From the NCBI GenBank assembly GCA_903840265.1, contig CAIMFH010000021.1, forward strand, positions 62,001 to 126,000: a stretch of DNA of 64,000 bases. The letters are read 5' to 3'. Origin of the DNA: an uncultured Schlesneria sp. GTDB taxonomy: Bacteria; Planctomycetota; Planctomycetia; Planctomycetales; Planctomycetaceae. Shown here one piece after another: positions 61,218-64,000 of this stretch; positions within the stretch are counted from its first letter, which is position 1; each line of letters starts with the position of its first letter. Position numbers and translations under genes: made by a program. Below the pieces are notes generated by a model that worked only from the letters and a program-made list of their open reading frames with translations, did no database searches and was not told the DNA's origin.

Positions 61218-61307
61218 CCGGCCCTTCAGGCCTCAAGAGATGTTATGAGAGGGTCTATTCCGGGGCCGAAGGGCCCCGGCTGGAAAATGTTCCGGCCCCT
61301 TGGGCCT
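61218..61307. repeat. Right REP-like arm of the RAYT element
   Basis: 90 bp, five bases after the transposase stop. Contains CCGGGGCCGAAGGGCCCCGG and the two 16-bp terminal palindromes; inverted relative to the left arm. Confidence 0.8.
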
Positions 61308-61403
61308 CATGACAGAGGCAAAAGCATTTCAAAACGAGTACATCCGAGATGTGTAGATACCTATGGTCTCACCGCCTTCGGTGTGGTCGTGTCTCCGGTC
61401 AAC

Positions 61404-61441
61404 GACACGGCCATGTCGAGGACTCCAAGTCCGTGGCACCC
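61404..61441 (+). repeat. 38-bp dispersed repeat, copy 3
   Basis: Identical over 38 bases to the reverse complement of 31726-31763 and similar to 51980-52017. It lies about 100 bp beyond the RAYT right arm and downstream of the DUF4870 gene, which is on the minus strand. Confidence 0.85.
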
Positions 61442-61456
61442 CGCCCCATGATTGAT

Positions 61457-61942
61457 TTACACGAATTCAATCGTCAGCGGATACTTCCAGACTTCTCCCG
61501 TGCTGGCTTTCACCGCGGCAATGATCGGAAACGCAATCCCGCAGGCGGCCAATGCCAAGAGCATCAAGACGCCAATCCCCGCCAAGACGCAGATTCCGGA
61601 AATGACGCAGTAAATCAAAAATGAAATGATCCAGTTCGTGGCGTTGCGTCCATGAATATCCAAGCCAGGTAACTGGTCCTTCTTGATCTGCCAGATCAGG
61701 ATCGGCCCCACGAGCCCAGCCCCCGGAACGAGGACAATTCCAGCTAACGCAGACAGATGCAGAAGCATTGCCCACTGTCGAGTGGCCCGCTCCAATTCGT
61801 CGCCTGCGATGGTTGGCGATTCCCCATACCCTGCGGGCGATTCGTTCAAAACTTTCGCTTTCGCAGCGGCGTACTCCGCGTCATCAATCGCACCGGAATC
61901 GCGAAGCTGCTGCAGCTTTTCAAGTTCGTCGCTCACGCTCAT
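61457..61942 (-). CDS. DUF4870 membrane protein with SHOCT-like N-terminus
   Basis: A 161-residue protein. The N-terminus DELEKLQQLRDSGAIDDAEY is a SHOCT motif. The DUF4870 domain follows, with three helices: LHLSALAGIVLVPGAGLVGP, ATNWIISFLIYCVISGICVL and LLALAACGIAFPIIAAVKAS, including HGRNATNW. The ATG at 61942 has AGAGGA eight bases upstream and is preferred to 61960. Function unknown; common in Gram-negatives and planctomycetes. Confidence 0.9.
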   Translation of the reverse strand: MSVSDELEKLQQLRDSGAIDDAEYAAAKAKVLNESPAGYGESPTIAGDELERATRQWAMLLHLSALAGIVLVPGAGLVGPILIWQIKKDQLPGLDIHGRNATNWIISFLIYCVISGICVLAGIGVLMLLALAACGIAFPIIAAVKASTGEVWKYPLTIEFV

Positions 61943-62099
61943 TTTGTCAGTCCTCTTCATGCCATCGAAGGATTGGCTGGTCCGATTCTATTATAACATC
62001 CGCACTGGATGGTACAGCGGTACACGCGGCTGGTCGGTTCCGTATCTCTTCCTCAGAACGGAGAATCGGTCATGGCGGATCAAGGGGCGTCTTGAGAGG

Positions 62100-62804
62100 C
62101 TATTTCAAACGAAAAAGAACCGCCGCCAACACGGCCCCGGCGATCGGGCCCAGCACCGGAATCCAGGCGTACGGCCAGTCGCTGTCTCGTTTATTCCGAA
62201 TCGGCAGCAGAGCATGCATGATTCGCGGTGCCAGATCCCGAGCCGGATTGATCGCGTAGCCGGTCGTCCCACCCAGCGACAACCCGATCGCCAGCACAAC
62301 AAGTGCCACAGGTAATCCGTCCAGTGACCCCAAGCCGCCCGTCGGACTGGAAATGTGTAGCGCGGCATAGACCAGCACAAACGTTCCCAGCAGTTCAGAG
62401 ACGAAGTTCAACACGGGTGATCGGACCGCCGGACCCGTGCAGAAGACCGCCAGCTTACTATCGCGATCGTCAGTCAAATCGAAGTGCGACTTGTACTGCA
62501 CCCAGACCAATCCTGCTCCGCAGGCCGCGCCGAGCAATTGGGCGATGATATACCCAGGCAGCAATGTGGCATCAAACTTCCCGGCCAAGGCCAAGCCAAT
62601 CGACACGGCGGGGTTCAGATGCGCCCCGCTCGATCCCGACGCAATCAGCACACCGACAAACACCGCCATCGCCCAGCCAAACGTTACCACAATCCAGCCG
62701 CTGCCGTGTCCCTTAGTCCCCTTCAGCACGACGTTGGCAACAACGCCGTCACCCAGCAGGATCAACAGTGCCGTCCCAATAAATTCGCCAAGCCATGCGG
62801 TCAT
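62100..62804 (-). CDS. glpF: Aquaglyceroporin (MIP family, GlpF-like)
   Basis: A 234-residue channel with six helices. Both NPA boxes are present: GAHLNPAVSIG and GYAINPARDLAPR. The Asp after the second box (NPARD) is characteristic of glycerol-type channels rather than pure water channels. The ATG at 62804 has AAGGAACGC upstream and is preferred to 62825. A copy of the 90-bp dispersed repeat lies just upstream. No glycerol kinase gene is adjacent. Confidence 0.93.
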   Translation of the reverse strand: MTAWLGEFIGTALLILLGDGVVANVVLKGTKGHGSGWIVVTFGWAMAVFVGVLIASGSSGAHLNPAVSIGLALAGKFDATLLPGYIIAQLLGAACGAGLVWVQYKSHFDLTDDRDSKLAVFCTGPAVRSPVLNFVSELLGTFVLVYAALHISSPTGGLGSLDGLPVALVVLAIGLSLGGTTGYAINPARDLAPRIMHALLPIRNKRDSDWPYAWIPVLGPIAGAVLAAVLFRLK

Positions 62805-62820
62805 GAGCGTTCCTTTAGAG

Positions 62821-62910
62821 CGCATTCCACGTCACTGCGGCGTCCCTCGAGCAGAAAGCCACTCAGTCTAACCCACGTTTCAACGCGACACCTAAGTGCT
62901 ATCAGCACTA
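62821..62910. repeat. 90-bp dispersed repeat, copy B
   Basis: Aligns to 20541-20630 with about 81% identity and no gaps. It begins 17 bases upstream of the aquaporin start codon. Confidence 0.75.
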
Positions 62911-62945
62911 AATAAGTCCACAACCGAACAGGAGTGATTGTCTTC

Positions 62946-62972
62946 TGGGAGGGCGAGGCTACTGCCGAGCCG
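62946..62972. repeat. GC-rich palindromic repeat
   Basis: GGGAGGGCGAGGCTACTGCCGAGCC-type word with GGCT/AGCC pairing; I recall very similar words (GGCTCGGCAGGAGCCTCGCC type) as common intergenic repeats in planctomycetes. Confidence 0.45.
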
Positions 62973-63088
62973 CTAAGTCTCGTTGCGTTCGATGAACAAA
63001 GGAACGCTCTGTTATTGCTGTGGATCTATTTAGTGGCAACAAGAAGCTGCTACCTTCAATCAGATCCGCAGGCAAAACACTGCATGAC

Positions 63089-64000
63089 TTACTTCGCAGC
63101 AGGAAGCTGCTTGTCCGCATAGTCCAGAAAGATGCCCCAGTCTTCGCGATCCATCGAATGCTTGCCGGGACGAATGTAATAGCCCAGCCGGCTGTCCAAC
63201 AACTTGCGTAAACCAGGGCGCTCGGTCGCGTCGAGTCCCACGCCGAACTGGCGATACACGGGATCGGCCGCCTTCAGCATCTCGAACTGTCCGTCGGGAT
63301 TCGCCCATTGGTCTTCGGTCGCGTTGCTGAACAACACCGCCCGCGGCGCACAAATCGCGACCAGGCAATGCTGATCGAATGGCAGTTTGTCGGGCGCTTC
63401 ATTGAACAGCGGGAAGTTGTCGCAGAACCAATGCGGGAACACCGTGTTGATGCGACGAATGGTCTCGACATCTTTGCGATCGATCGCCACTCGGTCAGGG
63501 GCTGTGCCCCCACATCCCGCCTGATGCGGAATCGCCAGCGCGATGCGTTCATCCAGTGCCGCTGCCAACAGCGTCGTCTTGCCGTTACGAGAATGCCCCA
63601 CAGCCGCAATCCGCTTCGGATCAATCGTCGCAGCCTGCTTCTCGACCAGGAAATCAACGACGCGATGATAGCCCCAGGCCCACGTCGCAATGGCACCGGG
63701 ATCGCTGGGGGCAGGGGCTGTCTGCCCCGGCTTATAGAACGCAGGCTCAATGCCGTCGCTGAAATCGGCCGTATCAGGATCCAGGTCGCCGCTATAGAAG
63801 CACGCCAGTCCATAACCGCGGTCAACGATCAGATCCAGATTCCAGACATCGGCCTGAGTCCCCCGGCCCTTCTCGGTCGCCTTGTCGTTCTCGGACCCAC
63901 CGCACGATTTGTAGACCCATCCATCGGGAATATGGATCGAGGGATGATCCGCCAAGGCGTGATTGCCACAGAAGTTCATCCCCACAAAAACCGGGACGGG
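63089..64000 (-). CDS. Glucuronoyl esterase-like (CE15) hydrolase, 5' end off window
   Basis: 304 codons; the frame stays open to the right edge (PVPVFVGMNFCGNHAL continues across 63985), so the N-terminus is missing. Motifs of the CE15/acetylxylan esterase group are IAAVGHSRNGKTTLLAAALD (nucleophile in GxSRxGK), IALAIPHQAGCGGTAP, and a C-terminal RPGKHSMDREDWGIFLDY, which should hold the catalytic His. These enzymes split ester links between lignin and glucuronoxylan. It is the third polysaccharide esterase in the window. Confidence 0.85.
   Translation of the reverse strand, partial: PVPVFVGMNFCGNHALADHPSIHIPDGWVYKSCGGSENDKATEKGRGTQADVWNLDLIVDRGYGLACFYSGDLDPDTADFSDGIEPAFYKPGQTAPAPSDPGAIATWAWGYHRVVDFLVEKQAATIDPKRIAAVGHSRNGKTTLLAAALDERIALAIPHQAGCGGTAPDRVAIDRKDVETIRRINTVFPHWFCDNFPLFNEAPDKLPFDQHCLVAICAPRAVLFSNATEDQWANPDGQFEMLKAADPVYRQFGVGLDATERPGLRKLLDSRLGYYIRPGKHSMDREDWGIFLDYADKQLPAAK

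Larger units (their letters stand above)
60648..61307 (+). mobile_element. RAYT-type element: transposase flanked by inverted REP-like arms
   Basis: About 660 bp. Left arm 60648-60736 and right arm 61218-61307 are inverted repeats of each other: the outer 16 bp (AGGCCCAAGGGGCCGG) and inner 16 bp (AGGCCTGAAGGGCCGG) match perfectly, as does the central GGGCCCTTCGGCCC hairpin. Between them lies a Y1/HUH transposase gene. This is the layout of REP-associated tyrosine transposases (RAYT), which are thought to spread REP palindromes. Confidence 0.8.

Overview
The window reads as chromosome of a planctomycete, most likely a Planctomycetaceae-type member. The evidence is the gene content: two DUF1559 pseudopilin-like proteins (one broken), two DUF1501 proteins, a formylglycine-type sulfatase, an Hsp70/DUF2760 pair, many secreted multidomain proteins with EF-hands or c-type haem motifs, an N-terminally extended RsgA, and numerous short GC-rich palindromic repeats between genes. 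No rRNA, tRNA, CRISPR array, prophage or plasmid function was recognised.

Region 1 (1-13 kb). A truncated secreted haem protein and an Rrf2 regulator are divergent around an operator-like inverted repeat. Then come eleven genes, all on the minus strand (12957 down to 1315), that look like an amplified cassette. They comprise three exported AhpD/carboxymuconolactone-decarboxylase (CMD) proteins, two paralogous lipoproteins, two DUF1559 proteins (one with an in-frame TAA), two paralogous 'TCGDYL...FRPP' secreted proteins, one STAS protein and one EF-hand/deiodinase-like redoxin. This is the best candidate in the window for an undescribed extracytoplasmic redox system.

Region 2 (13-25.7 kb) holds a methyltransferase-like protein, Hsp70 plus DUF2760, a membrane-spanning P-loop ATPase, an esterase, TatD, an ABC-2-like membrane protein and OsmC. 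A structured non-coding element with a strong intrinsic terminator lies upstream of osmC. Small stress-type genes (DUF6496, DUF892 ferritin-like) follow.

Region 3 (26-32 kb) carries secreted hydrolases and cell-surface proteins: a second esterase, an STN-like protein, a sulfatase, a small membrane protein and an inhibitory-type serpin.

Region 4 (31.9-40.2 kb) holds ExbD, an Amt ammonium transporter, an ExbB/MotA-like protein, a NarL-type two-component system, a transglutaminase-like protein and a translationally coupled lipoprotein pair.

Region 5 (40.6-48.6 kb) has a redoxin/cytochrome/copper-monooxygenase/EF-hand fusion, an MMPL/RND exporter, DUF1501, a scramblase-like protein and a rhomboid protease.

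Region 6 (48.6-56.3 kb) has a beta-helix protein, a MutY whose catalytic Asp appears to be Glu, an LutC-like LUD protein, RsgA, a cupin divergent from a second DUF1501 protein, and two small genes.

Region 7 (56.3-64 kb) has an Ala/Pro/Val-rich TonB-like/terpenoid-toroid protein, a TPR lipoprotein with YHS-like ends, a frameshifted REP-associated (RAYT-type) transposase inside inverted REP-like arms, a DUF4870 protein, an aquaglyceroporin and a truncated CE15-like esterase.

Dispersed repeats recur: a 38-bp element in three copies (two identical in inverted orientation), a 90-bp element in two copies, and many hairpins at gene ends.
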